A stretch of 64,000 bases of DNA from contig CAWUIO010000019.1 in assembly GCA_963922455.1 (NCBI GenBank), positions 6,220 through 70,219 on the forward strand. Direction: 5' to 3'. Position numbers and translations under genes: made by a program. This document shows positions 8,786 to 16,982 of this stretch, in pieces. This stretch comes from CAWUIO01 sp963922455. GTDB taxonomy: Bacteria; Bacteroidota; Bacteroidia; Cytophagales; Microscillaceae. The notes beneath the pieces were generated by a model. The model worked only from the letters and a program-made list of their open reading frames with translations. It searched no databases and was not told the origin of the DNA. How positions within the stretch are numbered: position 1 is the stretch's first letter; the number at the start of each line of letters is the position of its first letter.

Positions 8786-8807
8786 ATCGTATCTTGGGTA
8801 ATTGGGC

Positions 8808-9134
8808 TTAGCCAATATTTGCTTCTAATTTCTGAGCTAACACATTCTTAGGAACGTAACCTACTTGTTTGTCAACTACTTCTCCGTTTTTGAAAATTAA
8901 CAAAGTAGGAATGCTGCGGATTCCAAACTGCATAGAAACTTCCTGATTGTTGTCCACATTTACTTTTCCAATCACTGCCTTGCCCTCATAATCATTTGCC
9001 AACTCTTCCACGATTGGGCCTAGCATTTTACAAGGACCACACCATTCTGCCCAAAAATCAATCATGACTGGCTGATCGGTGTTATTTACAACTTCATTAA
9101 AGTTGGTGTCGGTGATTTCAACTGTATTTGCCAT
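8808..9134 (-). CDS. trxA: Thioredoxin
   Basis: 108 residues with the active site WCGPC at residues 31-35, the cis-Pro loop (IRSIPTLLIF) and the usual single-domain length of Trx1. It is a cytosolic disulfide reductase that serves ribonucleotide reductase, peroxiredoxins and other clients. It has no signal peptide, unlike envelope thioredoxins. It is monocistronic, with its own terminator downstream and a promoter-like box upstream. Confidence 0.97.
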   Translation of the reverse strand: MANTVEITDTNFNEVVNNTDQPVMIDFWAEWCGPCKMLGPIVEELANDYEGKAVIGKVNVDNNQEVSMQFGIRSIPTLLIFKNGEVVDKQVGYVPKNVLAQKLEANIG

Positions 9135-9479
9135 AATATAGAAATAAGGATTATTTGATTCCCGAAATTAATTCAATATAAATACACCATGGGCTTAGAA
9201 AAGGTTCAAAGCCCAAAATTGAACAAATATACGGTTTTCACGGGTGCTTTCTAGGAAAATCTACTTCTTTTGATTTCTCCTATATTCCTAGACCTTAGAT
9301 GAAAGCTTTATACCCTTTGTTCTCTACTTTGAACAGCCTAGTCTTTGGGTAAAACAATGCGCCAGGACACTTTTTAAAAAGATATCATAGGATTTAGGAA
9401 GAGAACTCCATAAATTCCCTGCGAGACTTCCGGGGAATGGAAGAGAAATTTTACATTTAATAGAATCAAAAAACCAGAC
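9135..9479. other. 345 bp gap between trxA and the TPR gene
   Basis: It holds the divergent 5' regions of trxA and the TPR gene. On the minus strand there is a TATATTTG box (9231-9224), fitting the Bacteroidota -7 consensus, about 90 bp before trxA; a good -33 TTG at the right distance is missing. A hairpin GGGCTT/AAGCCC (9191-9214) lies in the predicted trxA leader. Nothing else is visible. Confidence 0.4.
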
Positions 9480-10319
9480 ATGGATTTCTTTAGCAAACTA
9501 TATTTAACCTTTTGTATCACTGGTCTAGTCATCTTTTTTATAATAGTAACCCCACTTTCTGCCCAAACTCCTCAAGGTCGCTTAGAAATAGCCGAAGAGG
9601 CTTACCGCGACCATCAGCCAGAACGGTGTGGGCAGTTGCTTGATAAACTTATTCAAGATGAGCCCAACTTTGCTCCGGCCTATGCTCGCCGGGGGCTCCT
9701 GCATTACGAGTTTTCCCGGTTTGATGCTGCCCTAGCAGATTATGGAAGAGCCATAAGGATCCAACCTGCTTGGGCCGAAGTATACTATCGCCGGGGAGTT
9801 ACCTATTATTTTATGGGGCAAAACTCCCAAGCCTTGGAAGATTTTGAGCAAACGATAAAGTATGATGCTGCTTATGCTCCAGCGTATGTATCTCGAGGGC
9901 TCCTGCGAGAGGAAAATAATCAAGCTAAATGGGCTATGAAAGATTACCAACAAGCCATCAAACTTTCTCCTGATTTTGCTCTGGCTTATTATAATCGCGG
10001 TTTGCTATATTACCAACTGGGCAAGGAGACCAAAGCCTTGGACGATCTGGATAAAGCGATACGCTTGGATACCCAAGGGGTCGACGCTTTACTCGCGCGA
10101 GCTTTTATTTTTATGGAAGATAAGCAGTATGAACAGGCCTTGGCCGATTGTGCCAGGGTGCTTGGTAAAAATCCAAACCAGTCTGAGGCTTACTTTTACC
10201 AGGGAGAAATTTCCTGGGCCCAAAATAAAACCGAAGAAGCCTGTGAAAACTGGCAAAAAGCCTTGGATTTATTTTACGTAGATGCAGAAATGCGCTTGAA
10301 GGAGCATTGTTCTCCATAA
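9480..10319 (+). CDS. Exported TPR-repeat protein
   Basis: 279 residues: a signal peptide or N-terminal anchor (hydrophobic residues 7-25, ending LSAQ), then about seven tetratricopeptide units (for example APAYARRGLLHYEFSRFDAALADY, repeated with WAEVYYRRGVTYY, FALAYYNRGLLYY). It is a protein-binding scaffold in the periplasm; partners unknown. It is 12 bp upstream of the MscS channel gene and probably cotranscribed. It resembles the partial TPR protein at the left edge. Confidence 0.85.
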   Translation: MDFFSKLYLTFCITGLVIFFIIVTPLSAQTPQGRLEIAEEAYRDHQPERCGQLLDKLIQDEPNFAPAYARRGLLHYEFSRFDAALADYGRAIRIQPAWAEVYYRRGVTYYFMGQNSQALEDFEQTIKYDAAYAPAYVSRGLLREENNQAKWAMKDYQQAIKLSPDFALAYYNRGLLYYQLGKETKALDDLDKAIRLDTQGVDALLARAFIFMEDKQYEQALADCARVLGKNPNQSEAYFYQGEISWAQNKTEEACENWQKALDLFYVDAEMRLKEHCSP

Positions 10320-10331
10320 AGTCTAACCCAT

Positions 10332-11243
10332 ATGTATGAAGCCCAATCTAATGTACAAAATACCCCTCAAACAGGTCGTCAAAGATTGTTTTTAGGGCTC
10401 AAATTTGTCCTGTTACTGGCTTTGATAGGCCTGCAATATTATTTGCCCCAATGGGTAAAGGAGAATAGCTATGTGCTTAAATATTTAAATGCGCTGCTCT
10501 TTTATCTGATCGGTACCTGGCTTACCAACTTTGCCCGCTTGTTGGTGATTGCTCTTTACCGGCGAAGACGTTTGAAATTTGCCCAGCCAAATTTTGTCAT
10601 AGGGATTAATCAAATTGCTTCTATTATAACTTTTTTAATTGCTCTGATTGCGGCAAGTATCCTTTTAGAAGTCAATTTAGGGCAAGTATTTACTTCCTTG
10701 AGTATTGTGGCAGCAGCGATTGCCATTGTATTCAAAGACTATATCTCCAACTTTATCAATGGGCTCATAATCATGTTTACAGATGAGTTTACTTTAGAAG
10801 ATGATGTAGAAGTGGGAAAACATCGGGGGCGCATTGCAGACATCACCCTGATTCACGTCCAATTGATTACCGAAGATGAAGAGTTGGTTTTTGTGCCTAA
10901 CAATATGATGATGAATTCCGAAGTGGTCAATTATACCCGCCGAGCGGTCAACCGCTACGGGTTTGAGTTTACCATGGGCTTTAGTTATCTCAGCCAAATA
11001 CGTGAATTAGAGGTGTTTTTAGACAAGTCCTTAGAAGATTTTGCGGATTGGATTGAACCGCATAGCCTCAATTTAAAAACCATGGAAATCCAGAAAGACA
11101 GTGCCCGCTTAAAATATCAGTATACCCTCAAAGAACCTGATAAAGAAAAGGAGAAGCGCATACGTAGAAGAATTGCCCGACGAATTATAGAATTTGTAAG
11201 TGGTACCAACCCCGACCTAAAAATCACCCCTGGACTCTCATAA
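10332..11243 (+). CDS. MscS-family mechanosensitive channel
   Basis: 303 residues with about four N-terminal hydrophobic segments (residues 17-33, 47-66, 84-107, 112-139). The last is the pore-lining TM3-like helix (LSIVAAAIAIVFKDYISNFINGLIIMF) leading into the MscS beta domain (VEVGKHRGRIADITLIHVQLIT; VPNNMMMNSEVVNYTRR), then a short charged C-terminal domain. It is a small MscS/YnaI-like osmotic release valve of the inner membrane. It follows the TPR gene by 12 bp. Confidence 0.88.
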   Translation: MYEAQSNVQNTPQTGRQRLFLGLKFVLLLALIGLQYYLPQWVKENSYVLKYLNALLFYLIGTWLTNFARLLVIALYRRRRLKFAQPNFVIGINQIASIITFLIALIAASILLEVNLGQVFTSLSIVAAAIAIVFKDYISNFINGLIIMFTDEFTLEDDVEVGKHRGRIADITLIHVQLITEDEELVFVPNNMMMNSEVVNYTRRAVNRYGFEFTMGFSYLSQIRELEVFLDKSLEDFADWIEPHSLNLKTMEIQKDSARLKYQYTLKEPDKEKEKRIRRRIARRIIEFVSGTNPDLKITPGLS

Positions 11244-11245
11244 CC

Positions 11246-11272
11246 TTACAAGATTCGAACAAGATCTTGTAA
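11246..11272. promoter_or_regulatory. Inverted repeat before copA
   Basis: A perfect 9-bp inverted repeat, TTACAAGAT (11246-11254) and ATCTTGTAA (11264-11272), with a 9-nt spacer, 33 bp upstream of the copper ATPase start. No T-run follows, so it is not a typical terminator. It could be an operator for a copper-responsive regulator or a leader hairpin; no regulator gene is nearby to support either. Confidence 0.4.
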
Positions 11273-11305
11273 ACTCATCTTGAATCCAAGACCTACCTTT
11301 GGCCT

Positions 11306-13588
11306 ATGCAGATGAATAAGCAGCTAATATCCAAAAACCAAAGTATTGCCCAAAACTATCCCATCGAGGGAATCCATTGCAGTGCCTGCGCGGGCATCGT
11401 TCGCTCTAATTTACTAGGTTTAGAGGGGGTTCAAGAAGCCGAATTAAATCCCTTAGAACATACAGTTTGGGTGCGCTTTGACCCACAACTCGTAAATGAG
11501 GAGCAAATGCAAGCTTCCCTGGCTAGGCTGAGTTATCGTTTGGTACTCGATAGTAAGGGCTCTCAGGCATCTTTAGATGAATTGATCCATCGGAGGTCAG
11601 ACCGCTTAAAAGTAAAGTCTTTTACCGCTTTGGGCCTCGCTGCCTTGCTTATGGCCATCAGTATGGGGGGGCAAAGTGTCCCGGAGATATCTTGGCTAAT
11701 TATGGGACTAAGCCTGGGTATTCTAGTTGGGCTAGGGAGTTCTTTTTATACAAGTGCCTGGTACAAGTTAAAAGTTGCCCAATTTGGTATGGATACCTTG
11801 GTGGCCTTGAGTACAGGAATTGCTTTTGTGTACAGTAGTTTACGCGTACTTTTCCCGGATGCCCCTTTTTGGCCCCCCGGCCCTCCTGTATATTTTTTTG
11901 ATTCGGCCGCATTCATTATTGCCTTTGTTTTACTGGGTAAATATCTGGAAGAAAGGGCCAAAAGAAGTAGCAGTACCGCAATCCAAGATTTATTGAGCTG
12001 GCAAAACCAACCTGTCAAGGCGCTACGCAATGGGCAAGAAGTGGAGATAAGCCCCGAAGCAATACAGCCCTACGAGAGAGTAAGGGTCGCTCCCCAAGAA
12101 AGAATACCGGTAGATGGTACGGTGATACGGGGAGAGTCTTGGGTAGATGAAAGTAGCATTAGTGGAGAAGCATTTCCCGTAAGTAAAGGGCCCAAAGACT
12201 ATGTGTATGCGGGTACCCAAAATCAAGAAACCACCCTTTTAATCCGGGCCGAAAAATTTGGCCAAGAGAGTGTTTTAGGACAAATAGCCCAAGCGATTCG
12301 TCAGGCCCAGGCCAGCCGTGCTCCCATCCAAGAACAAACCGACCGCATCGCCCAGTGGTTTGTGCCCGGTATTTTACTGCTAGCTGCTTTGACCTTTATC
12401 GTTTGGTTTGTTTGGTCCGGGCCAGAACACTGGGGACTAGCCTTGGTAGCCGGGTTAAGTGTATTAATTATTGCTTGTCCCTGTGCTTTGGGCCTGGCTA
12501 CACCCATGGCCATTAGTATGGGAATTGCCCGTGGGGCCCAGGAAGGAATATTAGTTCGGGATGCGGCATCTTTGCAGGCTGCGGCCCGGATAGATCGGAT
12601 ATATTTAGACAAGACCGGCACCTTAACCCAAGGGAAGCCCCAGGTCACTTGGGTACACTACCTAGAAGCCTCTTTTGACCCGCTAAAAGCCTACGCTCTC
12701 ATCCAAAAAATGGAGGGACGGGTGTCGCATCCCTTCGCGCAAGCCATGATCAATTTTGCCTCGGAGCAAGCTGACCTAGGCGATTCGGACAAGGAAATTC
12801 TCTTGGATTCGCATGAGTACCATGCCGGCCAAGGTGTGGAAGCAAACTACCAAACTAAATCCTATCTCTTAGGAAATTGGACTTTAATGGAGCGATTTGG
12901 CGTACTTGCCCCAGCAGAAGAAGTCATGGAGTCTTGGTACCGTACTGGGGATAGCCTCATTTTTTTTGCCTGTGAAAATAACCTAGTAGCTGTTTTTGGG
13001 TTGAACGATAGCCCCAGGGCAGAAGCAAAAGCCCTATTTGAGGAACTGCAAGCTATGCAAATCCCCAGCCGTATCCTTAGTGGAGACCATCTACAAGCTG
13101 TCCAGGCAATAGCCGAATTATTGGGCCAAAAAGAGTACGAAGCCGCTTTAAGTCCTCAAGACAAAGCTGCCCGTATCCGGCAAGACCAAAGCCAGAATCT
13201 AAGCACCGCTATGGTGGGTGATGGGATCAATGATGCGGAGGCCTTAGCCCTAGCCGATCTGAGTATTGCCATGGGGCAGGGGGCCGATCTCGCAATCGAG
13301 TCGGCGGGAATTAGTTTATTGGGTGAAAACCTAAAGCTAATTCCACGATCGATCCGTTTAGCCCGAGCAAGCCTAAAAATCATCCGCCAGAATCTGTTCT
13401 GGGCCTTTATTTACAATCTGTTGGCTATTCCTTGGGCGGCCGGTGTCTTTTATCCTTGGACAGGTTGGCTTATTCCTCCCCTTTTGGCGAGTGCGGCGAT
13501 GGCCCTTAGCTCTTTATCAGTTATTTTTAATAGCCTACGCCTACAATATATCTCCCTAGAGGCCCATGAGAACTCTTCGCTAGGGTGA
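11306..13588 (+). CDS. copA: Cu+-translocating P1B-type ATPase
   Basis: 760 residues. One N-terminal heavy-metal-associated domain (CSAC, Cys25/Cys28), eight predicted membrane helices, the P1B-1 signature CPC (Cys391/393) in TM6, phosphorylation motif DKTGT (Asp435), the nucleotide-binding SHP (GRVSHPFAQAM), GDGIND hinge, and YN plus MALSS in TM7/TM8, which are the residues that select Cu+. It exports cytosolic copper. The three-helix element copy b follows by 25 bp, then a CxxC metal-binding protein and an MbnP-like protein, forming a copper-handling group. Confidence 0.95.
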   Translation: MQMNKQLISKNQSIAQNYPIEGIHCSACAGIVRSNLLGLEGVQEAELNPLEHTVWVRFDPQLVNEEQMQASLARLSYRLVLDSKGSQASLDELIHRRSDRLKVKSFTALGLAALLMAISMGGQSVPEISWLIMGLSLGILVGLGSSFYTSAWYKLKVAQFGMDTLVALSTGIAFVYSSLRVLFPDAPFWPPGPPVYFFDSAAFIIAFVLLGKYLEERAKRSSSTAIQDLLSWQNQPVKALRNGQEVEISPEAIQPYERVRVAPQERIPVDGTVIRGESWVDESSISGEAFPVSKGPKDYVYAGTQNQETTLLIRAEKFGQESVLGQIAQAIRQAQASRAPIQEQTDRIAQWFVPGILLLAALTFIVWFVWSGPEHWGLALVAGLSVLIIACPCALGLATPMAISMGIARGAQEGILVRDAASLQAAARIDRIYLDKTGTLTQGKPQVTWVHYLEASFDPLKAYALIQKMEGRVSHPFAQAMINFASEQADLGDSDKEILLDSHEYHAGQGVEANYQTKSYLLGNWTLMERFGVLAPAEEVMESWYRTGDSLIFFACENNLVAVFGLNDSPRAEAKALFEELQAMQIPSRILSGDHLQAVQAIAELLGQKEYEAALSPQDKAARIRQDQSQNLSTAMVGDGINDAEALALADLSIAMGQGADLAIESAGISLLGENLKLIPRSIRLARASLKIIRQNLFWAFIYNLLAIPWAAGVFYPWTGWLIPPLLASAAMALSSLSVIFNSLRLQYISLEAHENSSLG

Positions 13589-13613
13589 ATTTGTTAAAAT
13601 GGAAAGACCATTT

Positions 13614-13751
13614 GGGGCTTACCCTCGCCTAGATCATGAGCGGCCTCTTGGACCATCTCAGGGGGCGAGGGTCGGGCCACCCAGCAAAGCCGGAGCCTGC
13701 TCCCGCACAAGCAGCGGCGGTCTCCGCCCAAAGGGTGGGTGTCCCTAAGCC
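13614..13751 (-). repeat. Three-helix element copy b (class II)
   Basis: A 138 bp element read on the minus strand from 13751. Outer arms are GGCTT and AAGCC. The inner arm differs from class I: GGG-A-CACCCA pairs with TGGGTG-G-CCC. The third stem pairs ACCCTCGCC (13621-13629) with GGCGAGGGT (13664-13672), a perfect 9 bp, closing a 34-nt loop. It separates copA from the HMA-domain gene and may affect their cotranscription. Confidence 0.85.
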
Positions 13752-13770
13752 AAGTAAATTATGTGTATAA

Positions 13771-14013
13771 ATGAACGAACATCCCATGACAACCTATAAA
13801 TTCAAGACCAATATACAGTGTGGAAATTGCCTCAACGCCGTGTCGCCTTTTCTCAATAAAGACCTAGATATTCTTTATTGGGAAGTAGATATTACCGATT
13901 CCGAAAAAGTACTAACGGTCGAAGGAGAAGTGAGTCCTGAGCGAGTGCGGGAACTGATTGCGGAAGCAGGCTTTGAAGCCGAGCTCTTGACTTCTGAGCA
14001 AGATGTACAATAA
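13771..14013 (+). CDS. Small heavy-metal-associated (HMA) domain protein
   Basis: 80 residues, one ferredoxin-like HMA fold with the metal-binding motif CGNC (TNIQCGNCLNAVSPFLN) and the usual C-terminal strand (ELIAEAGFEAELL). The likely role is cytosolic copper chaperone for the neighbouring ATPase. The start may be the second ATG at 13786. Its 3' end overlaps the longest frame of the next gene by 11 bp, so translational coupling is likely. Confidence 0.85.
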   Translation: MNEHPMTTYKFKTNIQCGNCLNAVSPFLNKDLDILYWEVDITDSEKVLTVEGEVSPERVRELIAEAGFEAELLTSEQDVQ

Positions 14014-14032
14014 TTTAAAAGATCTTCCGCTT

Positions 14033-14794
14033 ATGTACCTGCAGATACTCATTAGTTTTCTGGCTTTACTTTTTCTTGCCCCCACAAGCAAGCTCCCCCC
14101 AGCCCAGGCCAATCTTTGGATTCATCTCGATCATTTTTTTGGAGAGGATAGCCTAAAACTCTTTACTCCTTACACCACCCTGGCCCAAGATGAAGTAGTT
14201 CTGAGCCGCTTACAATATTATTTGAGCAATTTTGAATTGATACCAGAAAAAGGAAAACGGGTGAAATTTAAAGATACCTACCGCCTGGTACAGATGAAGC
14301 GGGAAAATAGTCGAGGGCGTTATTCTATCAAGTTAGAAAAAGTACCTACAGGTACTTATCAAGGGCTCCAAATGGCGATTGGGGTAGATGCGCGCCGCAA
14401 CCATGCTGGGGAACAAACCGGGGATTTAGACCCGGTATTGGGCATGTTTTGGACCTGGGAGCAAGGCTACATCTTTTTCAAATGTGAAGGGTACCGATTT
14501 CAAGAAGGGAAGCGCAAGGGGTCTTTTATTTACCATTTAGGCCGGGAAGAGACCTACCGACAATTAAATTTTACGTATTCGGAAGCTTTTGAAGTACGTA
14601 ATCAAGGAATATCTGGTATTCATTTGCGGGTGGATGTACAAAAGCTCTTTGGGAACTTTCCCGGAGCCGCCCTGGATCTACGTTATGATGCCCCCAAGCC
14701 TCCTTACACCAGCATTATGGGCGGAGAAGCCGCCCCTCAATTAGCCGATAATTTGCCTTATATGTTTTCCATTCATGCAAATCCGGGGCCCTAG
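14033..14794 (+). CDS. MbnP-like exported copper-binding family protein
   Basis: About 253 residues from the ATG at 14033; a longer start at 14003 overlaps the HMA gene. There is an N-terminal signal peptide (LISFLALLFLAP), then a domain with the MbnP pattern: IHLDHFFGED, LQYYLSNFELI, GTYQGLQMAIGVD, and the Trp-containing DLDPVLGMFWTWEQGYIFFK, followed by FIYHLG. MbnP-type proteins bind copper through Trp-derived and His ligands in methanotrophs and are common near copper genes. Family and copper context agree; direct copper binding is inference. Confidence 0.78.
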   Translation: MYLQILISFLALLFLAPTSKLPPAQANLWIHLDHFFGEDSLKLFTPYTTLAQDEVVLSRLQYYLSNFELIPEKGKRVKFKDTYRLVQMKRENSRGRYSIKLEKVPTGTYQGLQMAIGVDARRNHAGEQTGDLDPVLGMFWTWEQGYIFFKCEGYRFQEGKRKGSFIYHLGREETYRQLNFTYSEAFEVRNQGISGIHLRVDVQKLFGNFPGAALDLRYDAPKPPYTSIMGGEAAPQLADNLPYMFSIHANPGP

Positions 14795-14854
14795 GACCTA
14801 ATCAAGCAAATAGGGGAGCCAAACCTGTACATTTGGCTTCCCTGAGTGATATAC

Positions 14855-15448
14855 TTAGTAATTTCTTTTTGCTCCGATGTCAAAGCCTAAACGGAAATCA
14901 AAGAAATTGAAGTTGTCGGCTATATTGTAGGATAAGCCGATATTAAATTTCCCGATATACACCCCTACCCGAGGCGCAAAACCAAATTCTGTTTGGGGAT
15001 CGAAATCAAATTCGGCACTACCTGTTTGTAAACCATTTTGTACTTCGGTCTCAAGATCTCCCCCTCCAATGAAATAAGGGCCAAAGCTTAGTCCTACATA
15101 GGGGCTCACCTTGGAGTCAACGAAAAAATAATCTCCAAAAACCGTTAAAGGCACGACGTAGAAAGCCGATAACTCAGAATCAATGGTGACAGTTCCGGCT
15201 GCGACAGCCTCTAGCTCTCCCCCGGCGAAGCCCAGGGTCCGTATGTTAAGCCCCACCGCAATCCGGTCATTGATCAAATACTTAGGCTCCAGATAGAGGC
15301 CTCCGCCAAAATCAGCTATATCGGCGAAGTCTCCTGTAGGCAAACCGCCAACTAAGCCAATACCAAAGCCAAACTGGGCTTGTGAATACTGTATTTGGCA
15401 TACTAGGAAGATTAGGGTTAAAAAAGTGTACTTTCTTGAGTTGTTCAT
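14855..15448 (-). CDS. Outer-membrane beta-barrel protein
   Basis: 197 residues with a signal peptide (residues 1-24, ending SQA) and alternating amphipathic strands rich in Gly/aromatic residues (GFGIGLVGGLPTG, AVGLNIRTLGF, VSPYVGLSFGPYFIGGG, FGFAPRVGVYIGKFNIGLSYN), finishing with a strand and terminal Tyr (GFDIGAKRNY). This is an OmpW/OmpA-like 8-stranded porin-type barrel, a frequent Bacteroidota family (PF13568-like). It is a stand-alone minus-strand gene, convergent with the MbnP-like gene. Confidence 0.8.
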   Translation of the reverse strand: MNNSRKYTFLTLIFLVCQIQYSQAQFGFGIGLVGGLPTGDFADIADFGGGLYLEPKYLINDRIAVGLNIRTLGFAGGELEAVAAGTVTIDSELSAFYVVPLTVFGDYFFVDSKVSPYVGLSFGPYFIGGGDLETEVQNGLQTGSAEFDFDPQTEFGFAPRVGVYIGKFNIGLSYNIADNFNFFDFRLGFDIGAKRNY

Positions 15449-16068
15449 ACTAAACTACATTAGTTAATAAAGTGATGAAAAATGAAAGGATATAAAATAC
15501 TTTTTTACATAAAGCCAGGGGCTGCTTAATTTTACTAAGGGGAAGTGCCTTGTCTATCTGATACTTCGGGATAGAGTTTGGATCATGACTTCTTACCTGG
15601 GTAAAGACTTGATGCCCAATGATAGGCTTTATGAAAAAAGAACGTTCGTAACCGGTTCAAATTTCGCTGAAACTGTAATAAACCAGGAAGTAATATCTTA
15701 CATAATCTGCATAACGTGCCATCTAAGATAAAATGAAATTTTTGGCATTTATGCTATCATATATTGTTTGACCTTGTGAAACAGGCTGGGGTACTTAGCA
15801 AGTTGAAACCATGATGTAAGTAGGGGTAATTTTTCGTTAGTATTCCCCAGGACTGGATGTTCCGATGGATGGGCTAAAGGAGCCCATGGGGGCGGTCAAA
15901 AGGCAATTTTGAGAAGGAGCATTAGAAAATCACCTAAAAATCCTGAGGATTTACAAAATTTGTGTAATATGCGCGTTAAGCTATGGCGCTAGTCTCTTGC
16001 CTATGTATAAAGGGGATAACTCCATAGTATTTGCTGAGCATTTCTTTATTTAGATTTTCCGATAAACA
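15449..16068. other. 620 bp gene-free gap between divergent genes
   Basis: It separates the divergent beta-barrel gene and fabG. There is no open frame worth calling, no copy of the dispersed elements and no tRNA. The A+T-rich parts near both ends probably hold the two promoters, but no clean TTG-N19-TAnnTTTG match was found by eye. Confidence 0.5.
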
Positions 16069-16809
16069 ATGAAATTACTGGAAGGAAAAACCGCCCTGAT
16101 TACTGGGGCATCGCGTGGAATCGGACGGGCCTTGGCCCAAAAATTTGCCGAACAAGGAGCTGAAGTGGCTTTTACCTATTTGTCTAGCGTAGAGAAAGCC
16201 CAAGCGCTTGAGGCTGAACTGCAAGCTCAAGGGACGCGGGCTCAAGGCTATCGTTCGGATGCTTCTAATTTTCAAGCGGCCGATGAATTAATTCAATCGG
16301 TTTTAAAAGACTTTTCTAAGCTGGATATATTGATCAACAATGCGGGGATTACACAAGATGGTTTGTTGATGCGCATGAGCGAAGACAGTTGGGACCGGGT
16401 CTTGGAAGTAAATCTCAAATCGGTTTTCAATCTCTGCAAGGCAGTAACCCGACCGATGATGAAACAAAAACAAGGGTCTATTATCAACATGACTTCGGTG
16501 GTAGGCATCCGGGGAAATGCGGGGCAGTCTAATTATGCCGCATCCAAGGCGGGGATCATCGGGTTTACCAAATCCTTGGCCTTAGAGTTGGGCTCCCGCA
16601 ATATTCGGTCTAATGCCATTGCCCCTGGTTTTATTGAAACAGAAATGACGCACGAACTGGAAAACAAAGAAGAGTGGCTCAAATCTATCCCTTTGCGCAG
16701 AGGAGGCGAGGCAGTTGAGGTAGCCGATTGTGCGGTATTTCTGGCATCGGATATGGCTCGTTACATCACTGGGCAAGTGATACAGGTAGATGGAGGGATG
16801 CTAACGTAA
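16069..16809 (+). CDS. fabG: 3-oxoacyl-ACP reductase
   Basis: 246 residues, classical short-chain dehydrogenase. NADPH motif TGASRGIGRA at residues 13-22, NNAG motif, and the catalytic Ser-Tyr-Lys with YAASK (Tyr156, Lys160), then IAPGFIETEMT and the C-terminal GQVIQVDGGM typical of FabG. It reduces 3-oxoacyl-ACP in fatty-acid elongation. It stands alone here, not in a fab cluster, so a related SDR role cannot be fully excluded. Element copy c begins 10 bp after its stop. Confidence 0.88.
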   Translation: MKLLEGKTALITGASRGIGRALAQKFAEQGAEVAFTYLSSVEKAQALEAELQAQGTRAQGYRSDASNFQAADELIQSVLKDFSKLDILINNAGITQDGLLMRMSEDSWDRVLEVNLKSVFNLCKAVTRPMMKQKQGSIINMTSVVGIRGNAGQSNYAASKAGIIGFTKSLALELGSRNIRSNAIAPGFIETEMTHELENKEEWLKSIPLRRGGEAVEVADCAVFLASDMARYITGQVIQVDGGMLT

Positions 16810-16819
16810 TTTTTTTCTT

Positions 16820-16951
16820 GGCTTAGGGATGGAACGGCATGTTTGAGCTCGTGCGGGCTTGTGGGGAGAGGCAGCGAGTAGTGACAGCCCGACCCCGCGC
16901 TCACCAGCATGCCTTCTTGGGCACCCAAAGGAAAAGCGCGGGGGAAGCCCC
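16820..16951 (+). repeat. Three-helix element copy c (class I)
   Basis: A 132 bp element. Outer arms GGCTT/AAGCC; inner arm GGGATGGAACGGC with GAGTAGTGACAGCCC, the A-T version of the covarying pair. The third stem CCCCGCGCT (16893-16901) pairs with AGCGCGGGG (16935-16943), 9 bp, closing a 33-nt loop. It lies tail-to-tail between fabG and purA. Confidence 0.9.
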
Positions 16952-16982
16952 ATTTTTTTTGTAGGTTAGAGATAGAGGTAGG

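Noticed and set aside
8571..8801. 76-codon plus-strand frame between the beta-CASP gene and trxA
   Set aside because: It runs through the trxA terminator and shows no recognisable domain.
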